Shown: positions 25,139 to 34,468 of the stretch, piece after piece
Numbering within the stretch: the stretch's first letter is position 1
How the letters are laid out: each line of letters starts with the position of its first letter
Source of the DNA: JAMLHH01 sp964653095
GTDB taxonomy: Bacteria; Bacteroidota; Bacteroidia; Chitinophagales; JADIYW01
Direction: 5' to 3'
NCBI GenBank assembly: GCA_964653095.1
Contig: CAZZEH010000018.1
Coordinates: forward strand, 7,439 to 71,438
Length of the DNA stretch: 64,000 bases
Notes under the pieces: generated by a model
Seen by the model: the letters and a program-made list of their open reading frames with translations, nothing else
The model's database searches: none
What the model was told of the DNA's origin: nothing
Translations under genes and position numbers: made by a program

Positions 25139-26500
25139 ATGAAAAAACAAATTCGATTAAATGGATTTACACAAAACAGTGTGGCACCACACTCACCCGG
25201 ACTATGGAAACACCCTAATGATCAGGGACGACGCCATGGAGACCTTGATTACTGGACAGATTTGGCAAAATTGCTTGAACGAGGTAAGTTTGATGCTATA
25301 TTTTTAGCCGATGTCTTAGGAATTTATGATGTTGGCGGGAGTCACAGACCGGCTGTAAGGAACGCCATTCAAGTACCACTTCACAACACCTTGCTGCAAA
25401 TTTCGGCGATGGCAGCAGTTACAAAACATCTCGGTTTCGCACCCACATATTCCGCAACTTATACACAACCCTACAAATTGGCACGAGAGTTTTCAACTTT
25501 AGACCATTTAACAAAAGGACGAATAGCTTGGAATATAGTGACCTCTTACCTAAATAGTGAAGCGGTAAATTTAGGTCTGGATAAACAAATTGAGCACGAT
25601 ACACGCTACGAACGTGCAGACGAGTACATGGATGTGGTCTATAAACTTTGGGAAAAAAGCTGGGAAGATGATGCAATTGTTGCTGACAGAGAAACAGGCG
25701 TTTATGCAGATCCGGATAAAGTTCATCCTATCAATCATGCGGGAAAATATTTCAAGGTTCCCGGCGTACACCTTGTTGATCCATCCATTCAGCGTACCCC
25801 CGTTTTATACCAGGCCGGAGCGTCAAACCGGGGCAGAGAATTCGCTGCAAAGCATGCTGAGGCAGTCTTCACGATAGCCCACAGTGTTCCTGAAATACAA
25901 GCATTTGTTTCTGATATTAGAAAAAAAGCTGCAAAGTATGGACGTAATGGTGAGGATATTAAAATCTTTCCTGCGATTATACCGATTATCGGTTCCACAG
26001 AAGCAGAAGCGCAGTCCAAATTTGAAGAACTGACCTCTTATGTAAGCTATGAGGGTACGATTGCCTTACTGTCCGGTCATACCGGAATAGACTTTTCATC
26101 TTACGATCCGGACCAATACGTGGAGAATATTGCAACCGATGCTTCTCACGGTCTTTTACAATACTATACCCCTGAATATTCTAACAGACGTTGGACTGTG
26201 AGGGAGGCGGTATTGCATCATGGCTTAGGTATTGGAGGCGCAAAGATTATTGGGACTCCGGAACAGATTGCCGATAAGCTTGAGGAGATGTCCACAGAAG
26301 GTGGTGCAGACGGATTTAACATCATTCAGGCAGTGTCCCCAGGAACATTGGTAGATTTCGTTAACCATGTGGTTCCTGTCCTGCAGAAGAGAGGTGTTTT
26401 CCGCAAAGAATATGAGGCCTCCACATTAAGAGAAAACATGTTCGGAGTAGGAAAAACACGTTTGCCTGAAAATCACCCCGCAAGAAAGGTGGTGATATAA
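25139..26500 (+). CDS. LLM-class flavin-dependent monooxygenase (NtaA/SnaA/DmoA/DszA-like)
   Basis: 453 aa, typical of the long NtaA/SnaA/DszA branch of the luciferase-like superfamily. It begins with the family start QIRLNGFTQN...PGLWKHP. The barrel core includes DYWTDLAKLLERGKFDAIFLAD, TYTQPYKLAREFSTLDHLT, GRIAWNIVTSY and the late VLYQAGASNRGREFAAKHAEAVF. These enzymes use reduced FMN and O2 to oxidise organosulfur or related compounds. The SAM riboswitch and Cys-rich leader upstream, and a methionine sulfoxide reductase gene downstream, support a role in sulfur scavenging (sulfone, sulfide or sulfonate); the exact substrate is not readable. No partner flavin reductase is adjacent. The start is preceded by an A-rich AACTAAAACAAA leader. 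Confidence 0.88.
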   Translation: MKKQIRLNGFTQNSVAPHSPGLWKHPNDQGRRHGDLDYWTDLAKLLERGKFDAIFLADVLGIYDVGGSHRPAVRNAIQVPLHNTLLQISAMAAVTKHLGFAPTYSATYTQPYKLAREFSTLDHLTKGRIAWNIVTSYLNSEAVNLGLDKQIEHDTRYERADEYMDVVYKLWEKSWEDDAIVADRETGVYADPDKVHPINHAGKYFKVPGVHLVDPSIQRTPVLYQAGASNRGREFAAKHAEAVFTIAHSVPEIQAFVSDIRKKAAKYGRNGEDIKIFPAIIPIIGSTEAEAQSKFEELTSYVSYEGTIALLSGHTGIDFSSYDPDQYVENIATDASHGLLQYYTPEYSNRRWTVREAVLHHGLGIGGAKIIGTPEQIADKLEEMSTEGGADGFNIIQAVSPGTLVDFVNHVVPVLQKRGVFRKEYEASTLRENMFGVGKTRLPENHPARKVVI

Positions 26501-26716
26501 AGACCTTGGCAGATAGATTTAGTCTTAATTCCTGATAGCGTAAAGTTATTGATAAGTCTAGTATCTATCTGTCCATTATTTTCAAAAGAAAATGTGGCTG
26601 AAATATGATTGGTAAAATGGGTTTTAAAGAGAAAAGCTTTAAAAATGAGAGAAAGTGAAATCACTAAAACCTCATCCACTTTTCCAATCTTCGTTTTTTG
26701 ATTATAAAAAAATTCA

Positions 26717-27196
26717 ATGTCCGAATCTATTTTTATCAGCCCGGATGCTGATAAAGAAACCTCCTATCGGGAGCTATTACCTCAATTAGAAGCTCTGGTA
26801 TCTTCCGAAACCGATTCGATAGCCAATATGGCCAATGTCGCTGCCGCACTGAAAGAGGTTTTTAATTGGTGGTGGGTTGGTTTTTATCTGGTCAAAGAGA
26901 AAGAATTAGTACTCGGACCATTTCAGGGACCTATCGCCTGTACCCGCATCGGCTATGGCAGAGGAGTTTGCGGTACTGCCTGGAAATCTGCGAAAGGAAT
27001 ACTTGTACCGGATGTCAATCAATTTCCCGGTCATATCGCCTGCAGCAGCGCTTCGGTATCAGAAATCGTAGTCCCTATTCTTGACAGCGAAAAAAATGTC
27101 GTTGCCGTGTTGGACGTAGATAGTGAACGACACGATGTCTTAGATGAGGCCGATTTATATTGGTTAGAGCGTATAGCAGAACTTAAAATATTGTAG
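26717..27196 (+). CDS. msrC: free methionine-(R)-sulfoxide reductase (GAF-domain fRMsr)
   Basis: 159 aa, a single GAF domain. The three cysteines of the fRMsr family are present at residues 75 (PIACTRIG), 85 (GRGVCGTAW) and 109 (GHIACSSAS). Their spacing of 10 and 24 equals that of E. coli MsrC/YebR. The enzyme reduces free methionine-R-sulfoxide to methionine in the cytoplasm. It lies 216 bp after the riboswitch-linked monooxygenase on the same strand; the gap has no visible terminator, so both may respond to sulfur status. The start is an ATG after an A-rich leader. Confidence 0.9.
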   Translation: MSESIFISPDADKETSYRELLPQLEALVSSETDSIANMANVAAALKEVFNWWWVGFYLVKEKELVLGPFQGPIACTRIGYGRGVCGTAWKSAKGILVPDVNQFPGHIACSSASVSEIVVPILDSEKNVVAVLDVDSERHDVLDEADLYWLERIAELKIL

Positions 27197-27559
27197 AGGT
27201 AACGTGGTGGTTGAGCGATGTCTTGAGCTTGTCGGAAGGGAAGCAACAGCGTCTCGAAAACACGTACCGGATGCTAATGTCTGCCCCGCTGAAAACGAGT
27301 GCCAAGGGTCGATGTGCCAATTTATCAATGCTGTGTCTGCGCAGGAGAGTACCGAGGAGGTGAATAGGTAAGTTGAGGAGAATTGACCTTGAACCACGGA
27401 CTACATCTACGTCATTTCGCAGAAATCTCATCTTGTACTTATCTCTTGTTTTTTGGCAGATAAATACAATTGCAGATTGAGAGGGACAAATAAGATTTTG
27501 AAGAGTACAGAAAATGAATCGTTTTACTTTCCGTTCATTCAAGTAACGACATTTATTCT
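27197..27559 (+). repeat. gene-free spacer with dispersed repeat remnants
   Basis: No gene is supported. GGTGGTTGAGCG..TCTTGAGCTTGTCGG (27205-27236) and GATGTGCCAATTTATCAATG (27311-27330) are relatives of motifs at 15964-15995 and 15932-15950. GTCATTTCGCAGAAATCTCAT (27413-27433) is an inverted relative of 12601-12652. Confidence 0.4.
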
Positions 27560-27567
27560 ATATTTGA
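27560..27567 (+). promoter_or_regulatory. -7 promoter element of symporter operon
   Basis: TATATTTG fits TAnnTTTG and lies 67 nt before the small membrane-protein gene and its symporter. Confidence 0.45.
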
Positions 27568-27634
27568 ATCTGTACGTTTTTTAGCTTAAAGTGCGTATAA
27601 TAGCTTACTTTAAAAGATATCTAAAAAGAAAACA

Positions 27635-27745
27635 ATGAACGAGCCTGAAAAAAGATTTCAATGGGAAAAGACTTACACTTTAGTATTGGTCGCTAATGCG
27701 CTCTATATTCTACTGTTTTATTTTCTGATGCAAATCTTTGCTTAA
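27635..27745 (+). CDS. 36-aa single-helix membrane protein, symporter companion
   Basis: ATG at 27635, TAA at 27743-27745. A charged N-terminus (MNEPEKRFQWEKTYTL) is followed by one hydrophobic helix (LVLVANALYILLFYFLMQIF, residues 16-35). The start has an A-rich leader (AAAAAGAAAACA). Only 9 bp separate it from the sodium:solute symporter gene, so they are co-translated. Small membrane proteins pair with other symporters of this superfamily (YhdT with PanF, YjcH with ActP), which suggests an accessory subunit, although this one is shorter and not recognisably homologous. Confidence 0.72.
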   Translation: MNEPEKRFQWEKTYTLVLVANALYILLFYFLMQIFA

Positions 27746-27754
27746 AACAGGAGT

Positions 27755-29425
27755 ATGGAAATTTTAGATTGGTTAGTACTGCTCGGAACGCTTTCTTTTA
27801 TTGTGATTTACGGTTCGGTAAAAACACTAAAAAGTAAAAATGTTGGTGACTATCTCAAAGGTGGCAGTGAAGCCAAATGGTGGACGATAGGGCTGTCGGT
27901 GATGGCGACTCAGGCGAGTGCGATTACCTTTTTGTCCACGCCCGGACAGGCATTTGCGGACGGGATGAGCTTCGTACAATTCTATTTTGGTCTGCCGGTG
28001 GCTATGGTCATTATCTGTCTGGTTTTTATACCGCTTTATCACAGACTCAGGGTTTATACGGCTTACGAGTTTTTGGAAAGTCGCTTTGACCGCAAGACCC
28101 GAACGCTGACAGCAATATTATTTCTTTTGCAGAGAGGTTTGGCCGCCGGAATCACGATTTTTGCACCATCTATTATACTTTCGGTGGTGCTGGGCTGGAA
28201 TCTTTTTACGCTCAATATCATTATAGGTCTTTTGGTAATTATATACACCGTCGCGGGCGGCACCAAGGCGGTCAGCGTGACGCACAAACAACAAATGGCG
28301 GTCATTTTTACGGGGATGTTTATCGCTTTTTACATCATCGTCAGCAAGTTGCCGGAAGGTATCAATTTTACCAATGCACTCAGTATCGCCGGAGCGAGCG
28401 GGAAGATGAATATTCTGGATTTTAAGTTAGATTTCAACAACCGCTATACTTTTTGGAGCGGCTTGATAGGCGGTACTTTTTTGGCGTTGTCTTACTTCGG
28501 TACGGATCAGAGTCAGGTACAGCGATATCTTTCGGGAGAGTCTGTCCGTCAGAGTCAGCTGGGGATGATTTTCAACGGTCTGCTGAAAGTGCCTATGCAG
28601 TTTTTTATCCTGCTGACCGGAGTGATGGTATTTGTGTTTTTTCAGTTTCAGCAATCACCGCTCAACTTTAATCCTATTGCTCATCAGACTGAGTTGGTTT
28701 CTGCTGAGTATGCCGATTTACAAAAACAATTGGATGATAATTTAGAAAAAAAATCTGCCACCGCTCTGGCTTATGTGCAGGAGCAAAATGCGGATGTCAA
28801 AGCTCAGATTAAGCAGGAACTGGCACAATTGAATCAGTTTGAAAAAGAGTTGAGAAAAGAAGGGGAAACGATTATCAAGCAGATGAATCCGTCCGTGGAA
28901 ACCAACGATAAAGATTATGTGTTTATTCACTTTATCCTGCACTATCTGCCACGCGGTCTGATAGGCCTTTTACTGGCAGTAATATTGTCTGCGGCGATGT
29001 CTTCTACATCAGCTGAACTCAACGCTTTGGCTTCCACGACCGTAATAGATTTATACAAGAGGAATCACAAGGAAGAGAAAGACGAACAGCATTATGTGAC
29101 CGCTTCGAGATGGTTTACTTTCATGTGGGGTTTGATAGCGATAACAGTGGCCTGTACCGCCAATTTGTTTGATAACCTGATACAACTTGTCAATATTATC
29201 GGGTCAATATTTTACGGCAACGTACTCGGTATATTCCTGCTCGCCTTTTTCATCAAAAGAGTCAGAAGCGGTCACGTGTTTACCGCGGCTATTATTACTC
29301 AGATAGTCGTGATTGTCGGTTGGTGGTATGATTGGATGCCATATCTGTGGCTCAACCTCTTTGGCTGCGCTTTGGTGATGGGACTGGCGTGGACGTTTTC
29401 TTTGACAGGTGATAAGACTAAGTAG
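27755..29425 (+). CDS. sodium:solute symporter (SSS family)
   Basis: 556 aa with about 13-14 membrane segments of the LeuT-like SSS fold. Signature pieces include DYLKGGSEAKWWTIGLSVMA, VYTAYEFLESRFD, AGGTKAVSVTHKQQM and YFGTDQSQVQRYLSG. A charged, helical insertion (AEYADLQKQLDDNLEKKSAT ... EKELRKEGETIIKQ, ~residues 312-375) splits two helices and likely forms a cytoplasmic coiled coil. Na+ drives uptake of a sugar, carboxylate or sialate-like solute; the substrate is not predictable. A 36-aa membrane protein gene lies 9 bp upstream. Confidence 0.88.
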   Translation: MEILDWLVLLGTLSFIVIYGSVKTLKSKNVGDYLKGGSEAKWWTIGLSVMATQASAITFLSTPGQAFADGMSFVQFYFGLPVAMVIICLVFIPLYHRLRVYTAYEFLESRFDRKTRTLTAILFLLQRGLAAGITIFAPSIILSVVLGWNLFTLNIIIGLLVIIYTVAGGTKAVSVTHKQQMAVIFTGMFIAFYIIVSKLPEGINFTNALSIAGASGKMNILDFKLDFNNRYTFWSGLIGGTFLALSYFGTDQSQVQRYLSGESVRQSQLGMIFNGLLKVPMQFFILLTGVMVFVFFQFQQSPLNFNPIAHQTELVSAEYADLQKQLDDNLEKKSATALAYVQEQNADVKAQIKQELAQLNQFEKELRKEGETIIKQMNPSVETNDKDYVFIHFILHYLPRGLIGLLLAVILSAAMSSTSAELNALASTTVIDLYKRNHKEEKDEQHYVTASRWFTFMWGLIAITVACTANLFDNLIQLVNIIGSIFYGNVLGIFLLAFFIKRVRSGHVFTAAIITQIVVIVGWWYDWMPYLWLNLFGCALVMGLAWTFSLTGDKTK

Positions 29426-29509
29426 AAGCCAGATTACCTTAGCTTTTCAGAATTTTGTCTTGTACCAAAATATTACTGATATTTTTTTGACGACTTTCAT
29501 AGAAATCAA

Positions 29510-30166
29510 TTAAATCTCCATTTCCGGTACGTAATCCGGCACGATTAAGTTTCCGGCTGTCTTTTCTTTAATTTCTTTGACAGATACTCCCGGGGCACGT
29601 TCCACTAAATGAAAAGCATTGTCTTTTACGTCAAAAACTCCCAAGTCTGTCACGATTTTGGTCACGCATGAAACTCCGGTTAAAGGCAGAGTACATTTCT
29701 CAAGTAATTTAGATTCACCAGCTCTATTAGTATGCTGCATAGCCACGATAATATTTCTTGCAGAAGCCACAAGATCCATTGCCCCGCCCATTCCTTTGAC
29801 CATTTTACCCGGAATTTTCCAACTGGCGATATCTCCGTTTTGAGCTACTTCCATAGCTCCCAATACAGTCAGGTCAATTTTGCCCGCACGTATCATACCA
29901 AAACTTTCAGCAGAATCGAAAAATGAACCGCCGGGTAAAACTGTGATTGTTTCTTTTCCTGCATTAATGAGATCGGCATCTACATTCTCGCGGGTAGGAT
30001 AGGGGCCCATACCCAAAATACCGTTTTCGGACTGCAGCATAATAGTCATCCCCTCAGGAATATAATTGGAAACCAAAGTAGGAATGCCTATCCCGAGATT
30101 GACGTAATAGCCGTCTTTCAGTTCTTTTGCTATTCGTTTTGCTATACCTTTTTTATCTAAAGCCAT
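29510..30166 (-). CDS. scoB: 3-oxoacid CoA-transferase subunit B
   Basis: 218 aa. The catalytic glutamate is in the conserved SENGILGMG motif (~residues 46-54), and the family start (GYYVNLGIGIPTLVSNYI) is intact. With subunit A it transfers CoA from succinyl-CoA to acetoacetate or similar acids. The gene lies 38 bp after the subunit A gene on the same strand, and the two form a heteromeric enzyme. It converges with the symporter gene across 84 bp without an obvious terminator hairpin. Confidence 0.93.
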   Translation of the reverse strand: MALDKKGIAKRIAKELKDGYYVNLGIGIPTLVSNYIPEGMTIMLQSENGILGMGPYPTRENVDADLINAGKETITVLPGGSFFDSAESFGMIRAGKIDLTVLGAMEVAQNGDIASWKIPGKMVKGMGGAMDLVASARNIIVAMQHTNRAGESKLLEKCTLPLTGVSCVTKIVTDLGVFDVKDNAFHLVERAPGVSVKEIKEKTAGNLIVPDYVPEMEI

Positions 30167-30204
30167 GATGTTCTTTTTCTGTTATTTACAATAAATCTTC
30201 AAGC

Positions 30205-30897
30205 TTAATCGCTTACAGTGATTCTTTCTATCCGCTTCTCATAATCTTTGCCCTGAAAGATGCGGTGTACATATACTCCGGACACGTGTACATGGTCGGG
30301 ATCTATTTCCCCAGGTTGTACCAGTTCTTCCACTTCTACGATTGTGACGGAGCCGGCTTTGACCATAGGGATTCCGAAGTTTCGGGTAGATTTTCTGAAA
30401 ACCAGATTCCCCAAAGTGTCTCCTTTCCATGCTTTTACGAGTGCGAAATCGGCATGTAGGGCTTCTTCCATCAAATACATTTTTCCGTTAAATTCACGTA
30501 CTTCTTTGCCTTCCGCCACTTCTGTACCGTAACCGGCAGGTGTGTAAAAGGCCGGTATACCCATGCCTGCCATTTGTATTCTGGTAGCGAGTGTTCCCTG
30601 TGGTACCAAATCTACTTCCAATTCACCACTCAAAAGTTGGCGTTCAAATTCTTTATTTTCGCCCACATAAGAGGATATCATCTTTTTTACCTGGTGTGTC
30701 TGCAAGAGTAATCCTATTCCAAAATCATCGACTCCGGCATTGTTGGAGATACAGGTCAAACCTTTTACACCTTTTGTAATTAATGCCTTAATGAGATTTT
30801 CCGGTATGGCATTCAGACCGAATCCGCCGAGCATCAACGTGGCGTGGTCTTCTATATCGAAGATGGCTTCATCGGCATTTTTATAAACTTTGTTCAT
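30205..30897 (-). CDS. scoA: 3-oxoacid CoA-transferase subunit A
   Basis: 230 aa. The glycine-rich CoA-binding region (MLGGFGLNAIPENLIKAL, ~residues 21-38), CISNNAGVDDFGIGLLL, and the GIPAFYTPAGYGTEVAEGKE loop are standard for the alpha subunit. It is first in a two-gene operon with scoB. Together they activate acetoacetate or other short-chain 3-oxoacids, for ketone or branched-chain amino-acid degradation. Confidence 0.93.
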   Translation of the reverse strand: MNKVYKNADEAIFDIEDHATLMLGGFGLNAIPENLIKALITKGVKGLTCISNNAGVDDFGIGLLLQTHQVKKMISSYVGENKEFERQLLSGELEVDLVPQGTLATRIQMAGMGIPAFYTPAGYGTEVAEGKEVREFNGKMYLMEEALHADFALVKAWKGDTLGNLVFRKSTRNFGIPMVKAGSVTIVEVEELVQPGEIDPDHVHVSGVYVHRIFQGKDYEKRIERITVSD

Positions 30898-31282
30898 GCA
30901 AGTATCCTTATTTTCAGTGACTAAACTACGAAAGTTTTTATATAACCTGAAAAAAGTTTTTACATCAAAGAAATAGGATATGCGTGAAGTTAAGCTTTAG
31001 CATTTTTATTTTTCATAGTATTCCCGGCTGAATTATTTTCTGAGGCAGCATTAGTACAGAGTAAGAAGTTTTGCATCGAAAAGATTAGGATGTGTATATG
31101 CATTTAATAAAGACAGCTTTTAAAAAAGCGTAAATTTTATTTACCAAAAGTTTTATCTGCTTTGTGGTATTAATCACATTTGACTATTTTTGAGAGAAGT
31201 GCCTGAGCATGGTTTATTATATTTATATGATTTTCTGCTTTTAATCTAATGCAGGAGATTTTGATTTCGAAATCTGAATAAT
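30898..31282 (+). promoter_or_regulatory. intergenic region with promoter candidate for the C10 peptidase
   Basis: This is the region between divergent scoA and the peptidase gene. TATTTTTG (31195-31202) fits TAnnTTTG about 80 nt before the peptidase ATG. A short AGATTT-N8-AAATCT repeat (31256-31275) lies just before the start. Nothing else was recognised. Confidence 0.35.
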
Positions 31283-33877
31283 ATGAGAAAAGTATTATGG
31301 CATATTGCACTGCTGATATTTGGTGTCAGTTTAATTACAGCCAAGCCTGTAGATGAACATACCGCAGCATTGGCAGGTCAGACCTTTCTTTTATCAAAAA
31401 CAACAGAGCCAGTATCCAAACCCTCAGTTGATTTAGAACTTATTTATACAGAAAAGTCTGATGAGATTAGTGAATACGGCAAAATTCGGGATAAGATATT
31501 TTATTATGTATTCAGTTCCGGAAGCAGTGGTTTTGTCATTGTCTCAGGCGATGATCAGGTTTTTCCGATTTTGGGCTATTCGGGCGAAAGTGCTTTTGAT
31601 CTCAATAATATTCCGCACAATGTGCAAAAATGGTTGGAAGAATATAAAATTCAGATACGGGATGTAATTGATCTGGAGATACCGGCCACACCTGAGATAG
31701 AGGAGGCCTGGGAGAACTATACAAAAGGAGTTTCGGCAACTCATGCCAAAGCAGCTGGAGTTGGACCATTGGTCAAAACCAAATGGAATCAGGCGCCGTA
31801 TTTTAACAGCCAGTGTCCCGGAAATTCACCTACAGGTTGTGTGGCTACTGCCATGGCTCAGATTATGAAATATTGGAATTATCCTGCTACAGGATCAGGA
31901 TTTCATTCCTACAACCATAATCGGTACGGAACGCTGTCTGCTAATTTTGGCAGTACGACTTATCAGTGGAATGCCATGCCTAATACACTTTCCGGCAATA
32001 ACAGTGCAGTTGCCACGCTTATGTATCACTGCGGTGTGAGTGTGGATATGGATTATAGCCCTCAAAGCAGTGGTGCGTATGTGATATCCGATATGAGTCC
32101 TGTACAGCATTGTTCGGAATATGCATTGAAAACTTATTTCGGATATAAAAAATCTATTCGGGGCGTGGAGCGAATAGATTATTCTCAGTCTCAATGGATA
32201 AATCTGTTAAAGAATGAACTGAATGCGGGACGACCTATGCTGTATGCAGGATTTGGCTCCGGTGGCGGTCATGCTTTCGTATGTGACGGATACGATAACA
32301 ACGATTATTTCCATTTTAATTGGGGATGGGGAGGAAGTTTTGATGGCTATTTTCATATCAATGCTCTAAATCCAACCGGTACGGGAGTAGGAGGGGGTAC
32401 AGGAAATTACAATAATGGGCACCAAGTGCTGATAGGTATTGAGCCCGGGGTGAGCAATGGGGGAGGAACATCAGACAAACCTGTGGATTTGCATATTTAT
32501 TCCAATTTAAGTTTGCCGTCTGATAAAATATGGTTTTGGGACCCCATAAATTTGTCAGTCGATGTGGCAAATTACGGCAACAGTACTTTTTCGGGACAAA
32601 TAGGTGCCGCAATCTTTAATAAGAACTACGAGTTTGTAGATTTTTTGGAAGTAAAATCAGTGTCTTTATCATCTATGAAGTATCAGTCTTTAACTTTCCA
32701 AAATCCGGGTTCGGCCGCCTTCGTTCCGGGTAATTACTATATCTCTATGTTTTACAAATCAGCGGATAAAGACTGGACGATTGTGGGAGACGGAAATTAT
32801 AATAATCTGAAGCCATTTGAAATTTATTACGAAACAGATATTGAGGTTAATTCCAATTTTACAATTAAAAATAATGGCGGTAAACTTATCCAGGGCACCA
32901 CGGCTGAGGTCAACGTGGATGTACTCAATACTTTAAAAAAGGATTTCATAGGTCATTTTCGGGTGAATTTGGCAAAACCTGACGGGAAGTGGGTTCAAAA
33001 CATAGCCATTATAAGTGAAGACGGAGGACTTGGGTATAATTATCATTATAAGAACGGATTAAATTTCATAGGAGATATCACCGCGGAACCCGGTACTTAT
33101 TTAATGGAGGTCGCTTTTATTGAGCAGGGAACTTCTAACTGGTATTACGGAGGCAGCGCAAAATTTCCTAATCCCATTTATGTGATTGTGGAAGCACCTG
33201 AAATCAAACCGGATAAATATGAAAACAATAATACGGTAAATCAGGCTTATTCTTTGCCGGTTTCTTTTTCGGGAAATACTGCCAAAGCAGGAACTGATGC
33301 AGCCAACCTCCACGTAGGAACTGATCAGGACTATTACAAAATTAGTTTACCTCCGGGGTATGGCTATTCCATTTCAGCCAGACTCCACGATTCTTATAAT
33401 AGTGGTGATGGTAAAATGTATAGTGTAGATGGACTCTTTTCCTATTCGAAAGACGGGAAAAACTGGTCGGATACGTATGACGATGTGATGAGTGGTAAAA
33501 TTAATGTACAAAATGGCGGAACCGTCTATTTTTTAGTCGCTCCGTACTTTGCCGGAGAAACTGGAACCTATCTTTTGGATTTGAATGTACAAAGAACTCA
33601 AGCCACCGGCATTCGTGAAATAGAACAAGCCGAATTGATTCGAATCTTTCCTAATCCCGCAAAAGATTTTGTGACAGTGGATTTTAGTGCAATTGATGAA
33701 ACAATTTTTAACATATCGGTCTATAATGTTCAGGGACAAAAAATGAGTCAGATGCCTGTGAGTCATTCAGACACGGTTATTGATATCTCTTTGAAAGAAA
33801 TGCCGGAAGGTCTCTATTTCATCCATATCAGTTCACCAAACGGAATTTTAACCAGAAAAATATTTCACACGCCATGA
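31283..33877 (+). CDS. secreted C10-family cysteine peptidase (streptopain-like) with T9SS sorting domain
   Basis: 864 aa. A signal peptide (MRKVLWHIALLIFGVSLITA) precedes a propeptide-like region (~20-150, SGFVIVSGDDQVFPILGYS). The peptidase C10 domain follows, with the catalytic Cys at residue 186 (SPTGCVATAMAQIMKYW) and His at residue 330 (GGGHAFVCDGYD), then FHFNWGWGG. Next come Ig-like or CARDB-type beta domains (~400-640), a pre-peptidase C-terminal-type domain (~650-770), and a Por sorting domain (IRIFPNPAKDFVTVDF ... RKIF). The product is probably exported by type IX secretion and digests extracellular protein. Its stop overlaps the start of a lipoprotein gene. Confidence 0.92.
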   Translation: MRKVLWHIALLIFGVSLITAKPVDEHTAALAGQTFLLSKTTEPVSKPSVDLELIYTEKSDEISEYGKIRDKIFYYVFSSGSSGFVIVSGDDQVFPILGYSGESAFDLNNIPHNVQKWLEEYKIQIRDVIDLEIPATPEIEEAWENYTKGVSATHAKAAGVGPLVKTKWNQAPYFNSQCPGNSPTGCVATAMAQIMKYWNYPATGSGFHSYNHNRYGTLSANFGSTTYQWNAMPNTLSGNNSAVATLMYHCGVSVDMDYSPQSSGAYVISDMSPVQHCSEYALKTYFGYKKSIRGVERIDYSQSQWINLLKNELNAGRPMLYAGFGSGGGHAFVCDGYDNNDYFHFNWGWGGSFDGYFHINALNPTGTGVGGGTGNYNNGHQVLIGIEPGVSNGGGTSDKPVDLHIYSNLSLPSDKIWFWDPINLSVDVANYGNSTFSGQIGAAIFNKNYEFVDFLEVKSVSLSSMKYQSLTFQNPGSAAFVPGNYYISMFYKSADKDWTIVGDGNYNNLKPFEIYYETDIEVNSNFTIKNNGGKLIQGTTAEVNVDVLNTLKKDFIGHFRVNLAKPDGKWVQNIAIISEDGGLGYNYHYKNGLNFIGDITAEPGTYLMEVAFIEQGTSNWYYGGSAKFPNPIYVIVEAPEIKPDKYENNNTVNQAYSLPVSFSGNTAKAGTDAANLHVGTDQDYYKISLPPGYGYSISARLHDSYNSGDGKMYSVDGLFSYSKDGKNWSDTYDDVMSGKINVQNGGTVYFLVAPYFAGETGTYLLDLNVQRTQATGIREIEQAELIRIFPNPAKDFVTVDFSAIDETIFNISVYNVQGQKMSQMPVSHSDTVIDISLKEMPEGLYFIHISSPNGILTRKIFHTP

Positions 33878-34386
33878 GTAGAGTAGTACTTATCCTTTTT
33901 GTATTCGCTTTTTTAGGCTGTAAATCGAGTAAAAAAGTAGAGAAAAGAACTCTGAAGAAGATTCAATTGACCCCTCTTTTTACGCCCGGACCACCCACAT
34001 TAGTGTATAAAACTAAAGCAGATTACTACAATTTAGTGCCGGTTTTACTCTCAGATGACAGGAGTGAAATAATTCAATATCCGCATCCGGACGATTTAAA
34101 AAGCGGAGAGAATTTTTTGCTTCCCTTAAAACTTAAAAGTGGGTATCTATTAGACAATAAAGGAATTGGTGTCAATGTCGCTTTTCTCAACATCACTTAT
34201 GAAGAATATGCCAAAATGGAAGAAGTGCCGTCATTAGAAGAATTATACGAAAAAATTTTAGACAAAGACCCACTCGTCGAACTTTGTGACTGCGGAAATC
34301 GAACCGCATTTACAAATGAAGTTGAACAGCTTAATAAACTCATTGATAAAAAGCTGTTGAGGAAAGTCTGCGAAATTATTGAGTGA
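33874..34386 (+). CDS. putative lipoprotein of unknown function
   Basis: 170 aa. A short signal with a lipobox-like FAFLGC at residues 11-16 predicts lipidation at Cys16 and export. The rest is soluble (KTKADYYNLVPVLLSDDR, IIQYPHPDDL, ITYEEYAKMEEVPSLEELYE, ELCDCG). I do not know its function. The ATG overlaps the peptidase stop by 4 bp (ATGA), so the two are translationally coupled. A role in handling or restraining the C10 protease is possible but unproven. Confidence 0.7.
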   Translation: MSRVVLILFVFAFLGCKSSKKVEKRTLKKIQLTPLFTPGPPTLVYKTKADYYNLVPVLLSDDRSEIIQYPHPDDLKSGENFLLPLKLKSGYLLDNKGIGVNVAFLNITYEEYAKMEEVPSLEELYEKILDKDPLVELCDCGNRTAFTNEVEQLNKLIDKKLLRKVCEIIE

Positions 34387-34468
34387 AAGATTCATTTTAT
34401 TTACTCAATTACTAAAATATTCAGATGTAAATATGACGTTCTGCAAGAGTCTTTGAGATGTGTACTTA

